From assembly GCF_001949145.1 (NCBI RefSeq), contig NW_019091377.1:716201-776091 (forward strand): a stretch of DNA of 59,891 nt. Reading direction: 5' to 3'. Positions 59,652 to 59,891 of this stretch are shown piece after piece. The translations under genes were made by a program, and so were the position numbers. The DNA comes from Acanthaster planci (Eukaryota; Echinodermata; Asteroidea; Valvatida; Acanthasteridae). The stretch's first letter is position 1; each line of letters opens with the position of its first letter. A model generated the notes under the pieces. That model ran no database searches. It saw only the letters and a program-made list of their open reading frames with translations, and was not told the DNA's origin.

Positions 59652-59891
59652 GTAGGTGTGACTACTGCAACGCTTGGTCACTGCACCACAAATTTAAAAG
59701 TGCAGATTTTGTGGAGATAATCGTTTATGGAACTGATCATTCCCAAATCACTGATATTTTAAAATACCCTGCAGTGCCCTCAAGTGTATTCTGTTAAACT
59801 CATCTGACTTACTCTACGACTAAAGAACTCTGTAAATATCTAACCAATTAACCCAGTGATGCCCAACTAAAATATTCTGTGATACCATCCT

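Noticed and set aside
8900-59891. UBR4 as a pseudogene or fragmented copy
   Set aside because: All 80 exons are open, phases are compatible throughout and splice sites are intact.

Overview
The window is eukaryotic nuclear DNA: two intron-rich, housekeeping-type animal genes arranged head to head, with GC-rich exons set in AT-rich introns. The proteins are close to their vertebrate counterparts, and the introns are full of short palindromic DNA-transposon derivatives and tRNA-like SINE fragments. This fits an invertebrate deuterostome, most likely an echinoderm (sea-star-like). The species guess rests on repeat style and protein similarity only.

Minus strand, 8565 down to 201: the mu subunit of the AP-3 adaptor complex (AP3M1/AP3M2 ancestor). 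Ten coding exons give 395 residues; the last ~22 codons lie beyond the left edge. Its introns hold an 18-bp and a 12-bp minisatellite, a PIF/Harbinger-like MITE placed exactly at a splice donor, and a near-identical 0.63-kb tandem duplication with a single N at the joint.

Positions 8566-8919: a 354-bp interval between the two start codons, presumably a shared bidirectional promoter. The UBR4 start codon lies inside a YY1-like AAGATGGCG motif.

Plus strand, 8920 to 59651 and onward past the right edge: UBR4 (p600/pushover/BIG), the giant N-recognin E3/E4 ubiquitin ligase. I placed 80 consecutive coding exons; all reading phases join without a break and give 3915 residues, about three quarters of the protein. 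They cover the helical N-terminal region, the UBR box (residues about 1691-1757), the beta-propeller-like region, beta-sandwich segments, a UIM-like motif and a Cys-rich segment. The C-terminal catalytic part is outside the window.

The most unusual features are three places where decayed tandem copies of a UBR4 exon, or of its 3' end plus donor site, fill the neighbouring intron (exons 34, 50 and 62). In exon 62 they create a second in-frame GT donor. There is also a GC-AG intron, a nested transposon insertion, and several families of palindromic elements repeated through UBR4 introns.

Introns longer than 300 bases that have no entry of their own showed me nothing recognisable beyond AT-rich unique sequence. 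No tRNA, rRNA, CRISPR array or intact transposase or reverse transcriptase gene was seen.
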